Source: a virus. Taken from it: a stretch of 64,000 bases of DNA. Every line of letters starts with the position of its first letter. Position 1 is the stretch's first letter. The translations under genes were made by a program, and so were the position numbers. Positions 33,755-41,725 of this stretch are shown in pieces. The notes under the pieces are model-generated. The model did not search any database. It worked only from the letters and a program-made list of their open reading frames with translations, and had not been told where the DNA came from. Location: positions 21,367 to 85,366 of the IMG/VR virus record IMGVR_UViG_3300021964_006878. The stretch is one strand, 5' to 3'.

Positions 33755-33787
33755 TAATATCATACTCTGGGTCTTATGTAAATAAAA

Positions 33788-33805
33788 AAGACCCCGAAGG
33801 GTCTT
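33788..33805 (-). terminator. psbD terminator
   Basis: AAGACCC-TTCG-GGGTCTT on the minus strand, then six T. UUCG tetraloop hairpin directly after the psbD stop. Confidence 0.9.
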
Positions 33806-33810
33806 GAGTA

Positions 33811-34869
33811 TCAAAGAGCATTTCCTCTTGGAAGGATCTCCTCAATTACAGGAAAGTTTTCGTGTGGTTGGTCAATAGTCATCATCCATTCACGGAGGCC
33901 ATTGTTCAACAAAATATTTTTCGTGTAGAAAGTTTCGTATGAAGCGTCCTCTGCTGCTCTAATCTCTTGACTCACAAAATCATAGGCACGAAGATTAAAA
34001 GCAAGCCCAATGATCCCAATAGAGGAGACCCAAAGACCCATGACAGGAACAAAAAGCATAAGGAAATGAAGAAACCGCTTATTGCTAAACGCAATCCCGA
34101 AGATTTGCGACCAGAAACGGTTCGCAGTAACCATCGAATAGGTCTCCTCCTCCTGAGTGGAATCGAACGCTTTAAATGTGTTTGCCTGTTCTCCATCTTC
34201 ATACAATGTATTTTCTACTGTGACACCATGGATAGCACTGAGTAGTGCTCCTCCTAGTATACCAGCAACTCCCATCATATGGAAGGGGTTGAGGGTCCAG
34301 TTGTGGAAACCCTGAAGGAACAATAGGAATCTAAAGATTGCTGCTACCCCGAAACTAGGTGCAAAGAACCATGAAGACTGACCCAGTGGATAGATAAGGA
34401 ATACACTGACAAAAACAGCAATAGGACCAGAGAACGCAATAGCATTGTAAGGACGGATACCAATCAGGCGAGCAAGTTCAAACTGTCGAAGCATGAAACC
34501 AATGAGAGCAAAGGCTCCGTGGAGTGCCACAAAATTCCAGAGTCCCCCAAGTTGGCACCAGCGTTGAAAGTCCCCTTGAGACTCAGGACCCCAAAGTAGC
34601 AAAAGAGAATGACCCATAGCGTCAGCAGGCGTCGAGACAGCTGCCGTAAGAAAGTTAGCACCCTCAAGATAGGAAGAAGCAAGACCATGGGTGTACCAAC
34701 TCGTAACAAAAGATGTGCCAGTAAGCCAACCGCCAATGGCAAGATAAGCAGTGGGAAGAAGTAAGAGTCCAGACCAACCCACAAAGACAAAGCGATCCCG
34801 TTTAAGCCAGTCATCCAGGACATCAAACCATCCCCTCCCTTGTTGCTGTGATAATGTTGATGTTGTCAC
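33811..34869 (-). CDS. psbD: Photosystem II D2 protein PsbD
   Basis: A complete 352-aa D2: [40 protein letters not shown], and the C-terminus [13 protein letters not shown]. Chlorophyll/iron-ligand histidines lie in the conserved helices. It overlaps the upstream 87-aa gene by 1 nt and is followed by a UUCG terminator. It would replace damaged host D2 during infection. Confidence 0.97.
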   Translation of the reverse strand: MTTSTLSQQQGRGWFDVLDDWLKRDRFVFVGWSGLLLLPTAYLAIGGWLTGTSFVTSWYTHGLASSYLEGANFLTAAVSTPADAMGHSLLLLWGPESQGDFQRWCQLGGLWNFVALHGAFALIGFMLRQFELARLIGIRPYNAIAFSGPIAVFVSVFLIYPLGQSSWFFAPSFGVAAIFRFLLFLQGFHNWTLNPFHMMGVAGILGGALLSAIHGVTVENTLYEDGEQANTFKAFDSTQEEETYSMVTANRFWSQIFGIAFSNKRFLHFLMLFVPVMGLWVSSIGIIGLAFNLRAYDFVSQEIRAAEDASYETFYTKNILLNNGLREWMMTIDQPHENFPVIEEILPRGNAL

Positions 34870-35132
34870 TATTTAAACCCTCCTTTTAGATTTTTTTGTT
34901 TTTTGTTTTTAATATCCAAAACTTCTATATGAGATTTGAATACTGTTGGAAGATTAAACCATTCTTCTTGTGCTCGTTCATAACCCTCAAAGATTTTACT
35001 TTGACCGTCTGAATACACAAATCGGTAGTGATGTCTATCATATGGTGTGTCAGAAGTTTGAGCAAACCATTTCGGTAGTTCTGGTAAGACATCATCCAAG
35101 ATTCTTTCTTCTGGATCTAATTTTCCATTCAT
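34869..35132 (-). CDS. Hypothetical protein between psbA and psbD (87 aa)
   Basis: Begins [20 protein letters not shown], middle [20 protein letters not shown], ends with a lysine-rich tail. Soluble, no TM. Co-translated with psbD (1-nt overlap), so a photosystem-related role is possible but unsupported by sequence. Confidence 0.7.
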   Translation of the reverse strand: MNGKLDPEERILDDVLPELPKWFAQTSDTPYDRHHYRFVYSDGQSKIFEGYERAQEEWFNLPTVFKSHIEVLDIKNKKQKNLKGGFK

Positions 35133-35173
35133 GAGAATAAGTAATTAAACTTAACATTTGTAAGTAAAAAAAG

Positions 35174-35193
35174 AGGGGATCCGAAGACCCCCT
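35174..35193 (-). terminator. psbA terminator
   Basis: AGGGGGTC-TTCG-GATCCCCT on the minus strand followed by seven T; UUCG loop. It lies 28 nt after the psbA stop. Confidence 0.9.
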
Positions 35194-35220
35194 TGCTTCC
35201 TATTAATTATAGCAGATATA

Positions 35221-36300
35221 TCAACCAACTGTGGGTGCAATTAAGGCCACAGGTGTGGACTCTACTGCTGCCAAATCAAGTGGGAAGTTGTGTGCGTTTC
35301 TCTCGTGCATCACCTCCATACCAAGTCCTGCTCGGTTAAGAACGTCTGCCCAAGTGTTAAGAACTCTACCCTGTCCGTCGATAACAGACTGGTTGAAGTT
35401 AAATCCATTCAAATTGAATGCCATGGTGCTTACGCCCAGTGCGGTGAACCAGATACCAACAACAGGCCATGCAGCAAGGAAGAAGTGCAATGAGCGTGAG
35501 TTGTTGAATGAAGCGTATTGGAAGATCAAACGACCAAAGTAACCGTGAGCGGCAACAATGTTGTATGTCTCTTCTTCTTGTCCGAACTTGTAACCATAGT
35601 TCTGTGACTCAGTTTCAGTCGTCTCACGGACGAGTGAAGATGTAACCAAAGAACCGTGCATCGCTGAGAACAATGAACCACCGAAGACACCAGCCACTCC
35701 AAGCATGTGGAAGGGGTGCATCAGGATGTTGTGCTCTGCTTGGAAGACAAGCATGTAGTTGAATGTACCACTGATACCCAAAGGCATCGCATCAGAGAAT
35801 GAACCTTGACCGAAAGGATAGACGAGGAATACAGCAGATGCTGCTGCTACTGGAGCAGAGTATGCTACACAGATCCATGGACGCATACCTAAGCGGTAAG
35901 AAAGTTCCCACTCACGTCCCATATAAGCATAGATGCCGATAAGGAAGTGGAAGACTACGAGTTGGAAAGGACCACCGTTATACAGCCACTCATCAAGAGA
36001 TGCTGCTTCCCAGATGGGATAGAAGTGAAGACCAATTGCGTTGGAGGATGGGACAACAGCACCAGAGATGATGTTGTTACCGTACATGAGTGAACCAGCA
36101 ACTGGTTCGCGGATACCGTCAATATCGACGGGGGGTGCTGCTACAAAAGCAACGATGAAACAGATGGTTGCCGCCAACAGAGTTGGGATCATCAGCACAC
36201 CAAACCAACCGACATAGAGACGATTGTTGGTAGATGTAACCCACTCGCAGAATTGTTCCCACGAAGAGGTTGATTGTTGTCTAGAAAGAGTTGAAGCCAT
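35221..36300 (-). CDS. psbA: Photosystem II D1 protein PsbA
   Basis: Start at ATG 36300 ([17 protein letters not shown]); the frame extends 4 codons to a TTG. 359 aa, intact and without an intron. Residue 130 is Glu ([11 protein letters not shown]), the high-light (D1:2-type) form. The C-terminus ends [20 protein letters not shown] plus Val-Gly, including the processing site after Ala344. It replaces photodamaged host D1. Driven by a consensus sigma70 promoter overlapping a late octamer, with a 150-nt structured leader. Confidence 0.98.
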   Translation of the reverse strand: MASTLSRQQSTSSWEQFCEWVTSTNNRLYVGWFGVLMIPTLLAATICFIVAFVAAPPVDIDGIREPVAGSLMYGNNIISGAVVPSSNAIGLHFYPIWEAASLDEWLYNGGPFQLVVFHFLIGIYAYMGREWELSYRLGMRPWICVAYSAPVAAASAVFLVYPFGQGSFSDAMPLGISGTFNYMLVFQAEHNILMHPFHMLGVAGVFGGSLFSAMHGSLVTSSLVRETTETESQNYGYKFGQEEETYNIVAAHGYFGRLIFQYASFNNSRSLHFFLAAWPVVGIWFTALGVSTMAFNLNGFNFNQSVIDGQGRVLNTWADVLNRAGLGMEVMHERNAHNFPLDLAAVESTPVALIAPTVG

Positions 36301-36350
36301 TGTTTTGAACAAAAAAGTAAGACCATCAGGGAATGGTGGAGTTACTATTT

Positions 36351-36371
36351 CCCAGACACCCTAAGTCTGGG
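36351..36371 (-). promoter_or_regulatory. Hairpin in psbA leader
   Basis: A perfect 7-bp stem CCCAGAC/GTCTGGG with loop TTAGGGT in the psbA 5' leader. A second possible stem pairs 36393-36398 with 36416-36421 (ACACGC/GCGTGT). No U-run follows, so a role in mRNA stability or translation is more likely than termination. Confidence 0.5.
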
Positions 36372-36464
36372 ATATGAAAGACTGTTGTTTAGACACGCTG
36401 TTTAGTCTTGGTAAGGCGTGTTACAAATGGTTAAGAAATGTGTTGGTTCCGTAACCTCTCGACT

Positions 36465-36498
36465 TATTTATAATACCACTGTTTTGGGTCTCTGTCAA
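36465..36498 (-). promoter_or_regulatory. Dual psbA promoter: TTGACA-N17-TATTAT overlapping TATAAATA
   Basis: -35 TTGACA at 36493-36498 and -10 TATTAT at 36470-36475 with a 17-nt spacer. The exact late octamer TATAAATA occupies 36465-36472, overlapping the -10. The same site could serve early and late RNA polymerase forms. It directly follows the stop of the 53-aa gene. Confidence 0.8.
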
Positions 36499-36502
36499 CC
36501 CC

Positions 36503-36664
36503 CTAGTACCGATATTCTTGAATTCTATCCAAGACTCGATTGAGATACTTGTGTGCTAGATCCTTTTCTTTCTGCCAAACCGATTTCGATTCTCCGTCAA
36601 CCTCATGCTTGAGTTTGAGAACATGGCATATCAGTTCATCTTTGTTCAATTGATTCTTTGGCAT
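36503..36664 (-). CDS. Small conserved protein upstream of psbA (53 aa)
   Basis: A 54-codon frame: MPKNQLNKDELICHVLKLKH then charged helical sequence ending RIQEYRY. It resembles a short protein I associate with the psbA region of other cyanophages. Unknown function. Confidence 0.7.
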   Translation of the reverse strand: MPKNQLNKDELICHVLKLKHEVDGESKSVWQKEKDLAHKYLNRVLDRIQEYRY

Positions 36665-36669
36665 ATTAC

Positions 36670-36708
36670 AAAAAAAGACCTTACTCAGTATATAGAGTAA
36701 AGTCTTTT
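36670..36708 (-). terminator. Terminator after hli cassette
   Basis: AAAAAAGACTTTACTC and GAGTAAGGTCTTTTTTT pair around loop TATATACT with one mismatch. T-runs on both strands make it potentially bidirectional. It lies just after the stop at 36716. Confidence 0.85.
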
Positions 36709-36715
36709 TTGTCTG

Positions 36716-36841
36716 TTATTGGATTGGGTTTTGTGCTGGTATCAACATACCACCATCAAAATGGTCATCGTCATCAACATCTTCTGTAAGCACTGAATGA
36801 ATTATAAAAGCACCCAACATAAAGGTTGCTAATAACATCAT
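36716..36841 (-). CDS. Small membrane protein (41 aa)
   Basis: Start at ATG 36841, which overlaps the hli stop (TGATG). One TM helix (MMLLATFMLGAFIIHSVL) and an acidic tail (TEDVDDDDHFDGG). Last member of the coupled hli cassette. Unknown. Confidence 0.7.
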   Translation of the reverse strand: MMLLATFMLGAFIIHSVLTEDVDDDDHFDGGMLIPAQNPIQ

Positions 36842-36948
36842 CAAAATATGCCCGGAATCAATTGACCTGTGGTTGCATATGCTCCGATTGCTGCAATGAC
36901 TCCAATCATTGCTGCCCAACCGTTAATACGTTCTGCTCTTTCGTTCAT
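36841..36948 (-). CDS. hli: High-light-inducible protein, 35 aa
   Basis: A 36-codon frame: MNERAERINGWAAMIGVIAA then GAYATTGQLIPGIF. It carries the HLIP chlorophyll-binding signature (ExxNGxxAMxG). This is the minimal one-helix form. ATGA overlap upstream and TGATG downstream. HLIPs bind chlorophyll/carotenoid and protect photosystems. Confidence 0.93.
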   Translation of the reverse strand: MNERAERINGWAAMIGVIAAIGAYATTGQLIPGIF

Positions 36949-37181
36949 GAGTTTTCTCCTAGTTTAAGATAAAATTGAGTTTGGTCTTTTGGTAACTTTG
37001 GTGAAGGATCATAGATCGAACTATCACCATATGTTTTGTGGTCTTTATATCCAACCATACGTCCTTTCGTATTTTGGATTGCTCCCATCATAGCAATAAT
37101 CAGGAAGATTGCAGGCGGTCCTATAATAAGGGCACCACCAATTACATAATAAGTAAGGAGTTCAGCAATAGAAGTTTCCAT
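36945..37181 (-). CDS. Membrane protein in hli cassette (78 aa)
   Basis: Start at ATG 37181 (METSIAELLTYYVIGGALII), overlapping the upstream stop (TGATG). A TM region (VIGGALIIGPPAIFLIIAMM) is followed by a basic loop and a polar tail (PSPKLPKDQTQFYLKLG). Not an HLIP. Unknown; thylakoid location inferred from context. Confidence 0.75.
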   Translation of the reverse strand: METSIAELLTYYVIGGALIIGPPAIFLIIAMMGAIQNTKGRMVGYKDHKTYGDSSIYDPSPKLPKDQTQFYLKLGENS

Positions 37182-37267
37182 CAATAAGTTTCAGATAAGT
37201 TTTCAATAGAGAAGCAAAGTAAGACAAGAAATGCAATGCTTGTCATGGTAAAAACAAATTCAATCAT
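37181..37267 (-). CDS. Coupled single-TM micro-protein (28 aa)
   Basis: A 29-codon frame: MIEFVFTMTSIAFLVLLCFS then IENLSETY. Its ATG overlaps the upstream hli stop and its stop overlaps the next ATG, both as TGATG, a strong sign of real coupled translation. One TM helix, like small photosystem or cytochrome subunits, though I do not recognise it as one. Confidence 0.65.
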   Translation of the reverse strand: MIEFVFTMTSIAFLVLLCFSIENLSETY

Positions 37268-37485
37268 CAGAATCCGAAGACACCAAAGAAAAATACGCTA
37301 CCACTGAAAGTATAAGAGACAACAGCAGCAACAAATCCAAGCATAGCAGTACGTCCATTCAACTTCTCAGCTCTCTCTGCATATGTCTCAAGACCATAAC
37401 GTTCTGCATCAGTCTCAGAGATATACATTCTAGGTTCTGTGGCATACATGTTTGTGCGCCCACCGTCTTCAGTTGTTACAGTCAT
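37267..37485 (-). CDS. hli: High-light-inducible protein, 72 aa
   Basis: HLIP signature AEKLNGRTAMLGFVAAVV at about residues 38-55, with a soluble N-terminal extension (MYISETDAERYGLETY). SD GGAG lies before the ATG, and a fully consensus promoter sits 30-55 nt upstream. First gene of the cassette. Confidence 0.95.
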   Translation of the reverse strand: MTVTTEDGGRTNMYATEPRMYISETDAERYGLETYAERAEKLNGRTAMLGFVAAVVSYTFSGSVFFFGVFGF

Positions 37486-37512
37486 GTTACACTCCGTAAT
37501 GTTTCTTTACAT

Positions 37513-37541
37513 ATTATATAGGAAACATAAAAATTTGTCAA
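37513..37541 (-). promoter_or_regulatory. Sigma70 consensus promoter TTGACA-N17-TATAAT for hli cassette
   Basis: -35 TTGACA at 37536-37541 and -10 TATAAT at 37513-37518: both consensus hexamers with 17-nt spacing, 28 nt before the hli ATG. Confidence 0.92.
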
Positions 37542-37609
37542 GCAGTCTGAGTGACGGTATCTTGCGGAACATATATTTCTCATAAAACTCTAATAAAAAT
37601 CACATCTTT

Positions 37610-37617
37610 CTAAATAC
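37610..37617 (+). promoter_or_regulatory. Late-type octamer TCTAAATA
   Basis: TCTAAATA on the plus strand (position accurate to about 1 nt), about 30 nt before the ATG at 37646. Same octamer as at the gp4 operon. Confidence 0.5.
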
Positions 37618-37645
37618 ATATACATACCTCCTTCGGAAAAAAAAT

Positions 37646-38140
37646 ATGAAAAGGTTATTGCCTTTCATAATGTTATTGATGACCGCACCAGCAGCAAATG
37701 CAGGCGGACTTGTATCAAAAATGTCTTCTAGTGTTCAACTAACTGTTGAATCTGCTAGATCAACTGCTGTAAGAGTTGGTAATTCTTATAGTATTTCAGG
37801 TAGTGGTATTAATACTACTGATGGCACCACAGCAGGAACTGTTTCTGCTGGCACTATTACTAGTGGCATCTATTCTCCTGGAACTATCTCAGCAACTCAG
37901 GCAACTGATGGTAATGCTTTCACATATAGCACCTCGTTTACTCAAGGTGATGATATCCCAAGTGCTGCTCCTACTGTAGGAGATGTCCCTAACTTCAGTA
38001 ATGTAACTTCTTACACTGCTGGTGTTGCTGGATCTTTGGCTGGTACTGTAGCGACTACAGGTGCTCTAACGGTGACGGCTGGTGGTGCTGGTACTACTGC
38101 AACTGGACAATTCGTTTCTGAGATTACTGTTATCGACTGA
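37646..38140 (+). CDS. Exported Gly/Ser/Thr-rich protein (164 aa)
   Basis: Signal peptide MKRLLPFIMLLMTAPAANAG with an AxA cleavage site near residue 19. The mature part is low-complexity Ser/Thr/Gly with repeated TITSGIYSPGTIS-type strands, predicted to be beta-structured. Exported or surface-associated; function unknown. First of three plus-strand exported proteins. Confidence 0.75.
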   Translation: MKRLLPFIMLLMTAPAANAGGLVSKMSSSVQLTVESARSTAVRVGNSYSISGSGINTTDGTTAGTVSAGTITSGIYSPGTISATQATDGNAFTYSTSFTQGDDIPSAAPTVGDVPNFSNVTSYTAGVAGSLAGTVATTGALTVTAGGAGTTATGQFVSEITVID

Positions 38141-38151
38141 GGAGGAACGCA

Positions 38152-38589
38152 ATGAATACTATGATTCGTTGGTCTGTCCTAAGTGCGGTGGGTGTAAGTG
38201 TCACACTTGCTCCTGCCCTGTCGGTCCCCGTGGTCCCAAACTTCACACAGGGATCAATGACGAGCAGAACGGAAACAACTCAGAAGATAACTGAGACAAT
38301 AAATAGCATGGATTATAACACTGGGTATCAGTATTCTGCTACTGGTTCTGGTGTCACAGCATCTGGAAACCTTTCACCAGGAACAGGTGCTACAAATGTA
38401 ACTATTAATGGAGTGACTTCATCATGGACTGGAGTAACAAGCAAACCGCAATTCACACAAACAGTACCAGGAGCAGCGTTTCAGTTCACAGAAACTTATC
38501 GAGGACCTGGTTTAAGCAACCAAACGATTATCCAAAGAGAAACCGAGGTTACAAGCATAACTGAAACAACCTCAATTTTTAGTCAGTGA
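38152..38589 (+). CDS. Exported Thr-rich protein (145 aa)
   Basis: SD GGAGGAA before ATG 38152. Signal-like start (MIRWSVLSAVGVSVTLAPAL), then Thr/Ser-rich beta sequence (NYNTGYQYSAT-like strands and a VTSITETTSIF end). It resembles its upstream neighbour in style. Its last 18 nt overlap the antisense endonuclease-like gene. Confidence 0.75.
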   Translation: MNTMIRWSVLSAVGVSVTLAPALSVPVVPNFTQGSMTSRTETTQKITETINSMDYNTGYQYSATGSGVTASGNLSPGTGATNVTINGVTSSWTGVTSKPQFTQTVPGAAFQFTETYRGPGLSNQTIIQRETEVTSITETTSIFSQ

Positions 38590-39105
38590 TTTCAGTGCCT
38601 CATAGAGCATTCCAATTTCCTCTATGGTGGCATTATTCTTTATACGATTAGCACGAGCAGAAATGATCCAAACATTATCTTTTGTATAACCTTTGGTGCT
38701 ATCAATCCTATCAACAGAAGGAGAACAATCTTGATGAGTGTCTGATCCTGGTTGTAATTTAATACCAAGCACAGGACAAAACTCTGGGATTACAATATCA
38801 TCCAGAACCAAACTACATTCTTCACCTCTTCTTCTGGCATTACGACGAGCATAGTTTAGCAGTCGTGTTTCATTCTTTTTAGTAGGATTAGCTCTGGGAT
38901 GTGTGTAACCTGCTGACTTTCTACACCCACAACTTACTACTGGTTTCCTACCTCTAAATATATCAGAACTAATAAGTTTTTCATTATTACACTCGGAACA
39001 CTTACACCAGTAAGTTCCTCTCTTATTTTTCTTGGTTGCCTCTTCATCCTTACGAATAACAAGAAGAGCACCAAATGTTTGTCCCGACAAATCTACTACT
39101 TTCAT
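38572..39105 (-). CDS. Homing endonuclease candidate between exported-protein genes (177 aa)
   Basis: Same family as 33158-33721: Cys-rich N-terminus (CKCSECNNEKL, SCGCRKS), then CPVLGIKL, PSVDRIDSTKGYTKDNVWII and ARANRIKNNAT. An HNH/EndoVII-like metal site is inferred. It lies antisense between two plus-strand genes and carries an exact TATAAATA 32 nt upstream, inside the neighbouring coding sequence. Probably a mobile insertion. Confidence 0.75.
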   Translation of the reverse strand: MKVVDLSGQTFGALLVIRKDEEATKKNKRGTYWCKCSECNNEKLISSDIFRGRKPVVSCGCRKSAGYTHPRANPTKKNETRLLNYARRNARRRGEECSLVLDDIVIPEFCPVLGIKLQPGSDTHQDCSPSVDRIDSTKGYTKDNVWIISARANRIKNNATIEEIGMLYEALKSLTKN

Positions 39106-39120
39106 TATTGTGATAACATT

Positions 39121-39924
39121 ATGTCTTTACTAAAACTATTTATACACAATAGATATTCTAAATCACTTCTCGCAGTAACTTTATTATTTGCTAATCCTTC
39201 TTATGCTGAAACCGTTGGTGGTGTGTCTGCTACTGCTAATCCTGTTGCTAATTCCTCAGGTAGTGTTACAAACCAAGCTATTCAGGTCCTTCAGGGACCT
39301 TACATTACGAACACCTACGGTGGAGGTATACAATGCCAAGGTCCCACTCGCAATTTCACTCCGTATGTAACAGGAAGTGTTTCTGCTGCTAAACCTTTTC
39401 AAGGTTATTATAATGACCCAGTATATGATGTCACCGATAATTTTGGTGCCTTCGATTCTGACGGGAATCCAACTGGAGATGGTATCTTAGATAATCCTGG
39501 TGATGTAAGTTTCTTTAAAAGAACTAGAACAGGACAGAAAGATAACTATAGTTTAGGTGTAGGGTTCTCTATGACATGGAGCACACCTACGGATAAAAAC
39601 TTACAAGACCTGTGTAAGAAAGCAGCAACTACACAGATTGAATTGAACAGTCAAATTGTTGCCAATAAAAGATTGGACTTTGAGATAGCCAGACTTAAAA
39701 ATTGTGGGGAGTTGAAGTTAAAAGGAATTCAATTCCATCCTAAGAGTCCTTACTATTCTGTGTGTGCTGATGTATTGGTAAACAATCCACCAGGACATAA
39801 TCATCCACACTACCATGAGATTCCTAGCGTTTCTTCTTCTTCCTCGGGAAGACAGAACGTAATGCCTTCACTGCATGATTCATCTGACGCTGCTCTGCTC
39901 GGCGCTCCCCTGACGACAAGATAG
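39121..39924 (+). CDS. Exported protein with Cys-containing C-terminal helix (267 aa)
   Basis: Start at ATG 39121. Signal peptide MSLLKLFIHNRYSKSLLAVT...NPSYA. The mature part has a Gly/Ser/Asn-rich beta half, then a charged helical region (TTQIELNSQIVANKRLDFEI) and a HNHPHYHE histidine cluster. The last 101 nt are antisense to the next minus-strand gene, so the final ~33 residues (SSSSSGRQN...) may be dispensable. Unknown role. Confidence 0.7.
   Translation: MSLLKLFIHNRYSKSLLAVTLLFANPSYAETVGGVSATANPVANSSGSVTNQAIQVLQGPYITNTYGGGIQCQGPTRNFTPYVTGSVSAAKPFQGYYNDPVYDVTDNFGAFDSDGNPTGDGILDNPGDVSFFKRTRTGQKDNYSLGVGFSMTWSTPTDKNLQDLCKKAATTQIELNSQIVANKRLDFEIARLKNCGELKLKGIQFHPKSPYYSVCADVLVNNPPGHNHPHYHEIPSVSSSSSGRQNVMPSLHDSSDAALLGAPLTTR
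39137..39144 (-). promoter_or_regulatory. Late promoter octamer TATAAATA
   Basis: Exact late consensus on the minus strand, embedded in the first codons of the plus-strand gene at 39121 and 32 nt upstream of the endonuclease ATG at 39105. Confidence 0.65.
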
Positions 39925-40624
39925 GAGGTTTCTTACCACGTAAGGTAGCAATCTTCTTCATAACTTTCTTAACCGTTGGTTTGACTGACTTTAGTAAGAT
40001 GTCTGCCAACGGTTTTGCTAATAGTGCTGATGATGTAGCGATGACAGCAATACCACCCACCTGCATCACTTGTCCACCACTAGGTAGACCAGCAAGTATT
40101 TGTGTAGGTAGAGGAACTGGTTCTGTTATCTGAACACATGTCTTATCAATGAGTTTATAACCAGTAACTTTCTTTCTAAATCCTTCTACTAATGTCCCTA
40201 CAGGTTCTTGTGCCTGTTGTACTTTAGTAGGACATTCTACTACAGCACTAACAACAGGTTGTTTTGTTTGTGGTGGTTTAACTTCAGGTGGTGTTGGTTT
40301 GTCAGGAGATCTAGTATCCACTTTTGGTGGACCAGTCAGTATCATCTGGTTTGGTTCATAAGAAATAGGATTAAAACTGGGATAACCAGAATCGCAATAC
40401 GTAACCACACCATTGGGATCGTCCTCTCTTAGTTGATTATTTTTAGCACTATTAGTTTCAGTCGCCTCAACACATCCTGGAATGTTAACCACAGGCACAC
40501 CAATATTTACAACTACTGGTGGTGCTGTAGGAACTACTGGTGTTGTATATTGATATGTTTGAATATCATTGATACCAATATTATTAATATCGATATCCAT
40601 TCCAGTAATCAAAGGTATATCCAT
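39824..40624 (-). CDS. Conserved phage protein with hydrophobic segment (266 aa)
   Basis: The Pro/Val-rich N-terminal 120 residues (TPPEVKPPQTKQPVV) are followed by a TM-like stretch (GGIAVIATSSALLAKPLADI) and a very basic C-terminus (KKVMKKIATLRGKKP, ending RKKKKR). The layout suggests a membrane-associated protein with a nucleic-acid-like tail. Conserved in cyanophages to my knowledge. Overlaps the convergent gene by 101 nt. Confidence 0.7.
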   Translation of the reverse strand: MDIPLITGMDIDINNIGINDIQTYQYTTPVVPTAPPVVVNIGVPVVNIPGCVEATETNSAKNNQLREDDPNGVVTYCDSGYPSFNPISYEPNQMILTGPPKVDTRSPDKPTPPEVKPPQTKQPVVSAVVECPTKVQQAQEPVGTLVEGFRKKVTGYKLIDKTCVQITEPVPLPTQILAGLPSGGQVMQVGGIAVIATSSALLAKPLADILLKSVKPTVKKVMKKIATLRGKKPPILSSGERRAEQRQMNHAVKALRSVFPRKKKKR

Positions 40625-40634
40625 CAGTCGATAA

Positions 40635-40808
40635 TCATAATATATTACTGCCTCTAGAAGGAATTAATTGATATGCCATCTTATCTCTCAACTTATTTAC
40701 ACGTTCTTCATTATATTGTTTAAAGTTACCTCTCTTCTCCACTTTCTTATAGTAGTGTAGTGCATTGAGAATAATTGCATAATCCTCCATTGTTAATTCA
40801 AAATTCAT
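40635..40808 (-). CDS. Small conserved protein (57 aa)
   Basis: A 58-codon frame: MNFELTMEDYAIILNALHYY then basic helical sequence (EERVNKLRDKMAYQLIPSRG). ATGA overlap with the upstream gene. I associate similar proteins with other cyanophages. Unknown. Confidence 0.7.
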   Translation of the reverse strand: MNFELTMEDYAIILNALHYYKKVEKRGNFKQYNEERVNKLRDKMAYQLIPSRGSNIL

Positions 40809-41065
40809 AGTCCAGGAATAACACTGTTAGTTGTAGTTGGCATGGTAGGAATAACACCACCAGTAGCATCAGGTAATTCTGGCATTGCTGCATCCATCAT
40901 TCCGGGAAGAGCACCAGTAATTGCTTCTGCAGCTGCAGCAGCAACTTGAGATTTGATATTCTCAACAATGGAATCTTTATTGAGATAAACAAAAGTGCCT
41001 GCGCCAACGATGGCAGCAGACACAGAAAAAGACGTGATAGCTAATACATTAATTACTTTTTGCAT
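40805..41065 (-). CDS. Small membrane protein (86 aa)
   Basis: N-terminal TM (VLAITSFSVSAAIVGAGTFV), then an Ala-rich helix (VAAAAAEAITGALPGMM) and a Pro/Thr tail. Unknown function. Confidence 0.7.
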   Translation of the reverse strand: MQKVINVLAITSFSVSAAIVGAGTFVYLNKDSIVENIKSQVAAAAAEAITGALPGMMDAAMPELPDATGGVIPTMPTTTNSVIPGL

Positions 41066-41096
41066 GACTAGTTCTTAACTAGAAGTATATATCACT

Positions 41097-41393
41097 TTAA
41101 TAGAGTTCTTCCTCCACTTCTGCCTGAATAACGCAATCACTAGTAGGATATGACACACAAAGAAGTGCGAATCCTGCTTCAAGTTGATCATCGTCAAGGA
41201 AAGATTGATCTTCCTGATTTACCGTTCCTTCCAACACTTTACCAGCACAAGTAGAACATGCGCCAGCACGACAGGAGTATGGAAGTTCTAAACCTGCTTC
41301 ATCTGCTGCATCTAGGATATAAACATCGTCGTCACAAGAGACTACATTCTCAGTTCCATCAGAGGAACGAACTGTTACGTTATAAGTTGCCAT
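41097..41393 (-). CDS. petF: Plant-type [2Fe-2S] ferredoxin PetF
   Basis: 98 aa with ligands C41, C46, C49 and C79 (CRAGACSTC...LLC), the exact plant-type pattern. It accepts electrons from photosystem I and can feed NADP reduction, ribonucleotide reductase or bilin enzymes. 7 nt from plastocyanin. Confidence 0.96.
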   Translation of the reverse strand: MATYNVTVRSSDGTENVVSCDDDVYILDAADEAGLELPYSCRAGACSTCAGKVLEGTVNQEDQSFLDDDQLEAGFALLCVSYPTSDCVIQAEVEEELY

Positions 41394-41400
41394 TGTTCTT

Positions 41401-41724
41401 TTAATTTACGTGAATTGTACCGGTCATACCAGCACCTTGGTGTGGACCACAGAAAAACTCATAGTCTCCTGCATCCGCAAAAGTGATGTCTTGTGATTCT
41501 CCTGGAGAAAACATAAGTGATTCTCGTGAGAGATCAGCACGACCCTCAACAATAATATTGTGAGGAGGCAACATACCATTTATAAAATGTATAGTTTCGC
41601 CTGCGTCAATTGTAACATCAGATGGATCAAAAATCAAGTTTCCACCTGAACCCATTGTGATATCTACTGCCCATGCTGGAGCAGCAAGAAATAGTGTAGC
41701 AAAAAATGCAAATAATACTTTCAT
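41401..41724 (-). CDS. petE: Plastocyanin PetE
   Basis: Signal peptide to about residue 19 (AAPAWA). Type 1 copper ligands H55, C92, H95 and M100 ([13 protein letters not shown]). The mature form of about 88 aa is shorter than host plastocyanins. It carries electrons from cytochrome b6f to photosystem I in the thylakoid lumen. Confidence 0.95.
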   Translation of the reverse strand: MKVLFAFFATLFLAAPAWAVDITMGSGGNLIFDPSDVTIDAGETIHFINGMLPPHNIIVEGRADLSRESLMFSPGESQDITFADAGDYEFFCGPHQGAGMTGTIHVN

Positions 41725-41725
41725 T

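Noticed and set aside
36300-36312. Longer psbA start (TTG, 4 codons upstream)
   Set aside because: The ATG giving MASTLSRQQ matches the N-terminus of all D1 proteins I know; the upstream codon is TTG without ribosome-binding site.
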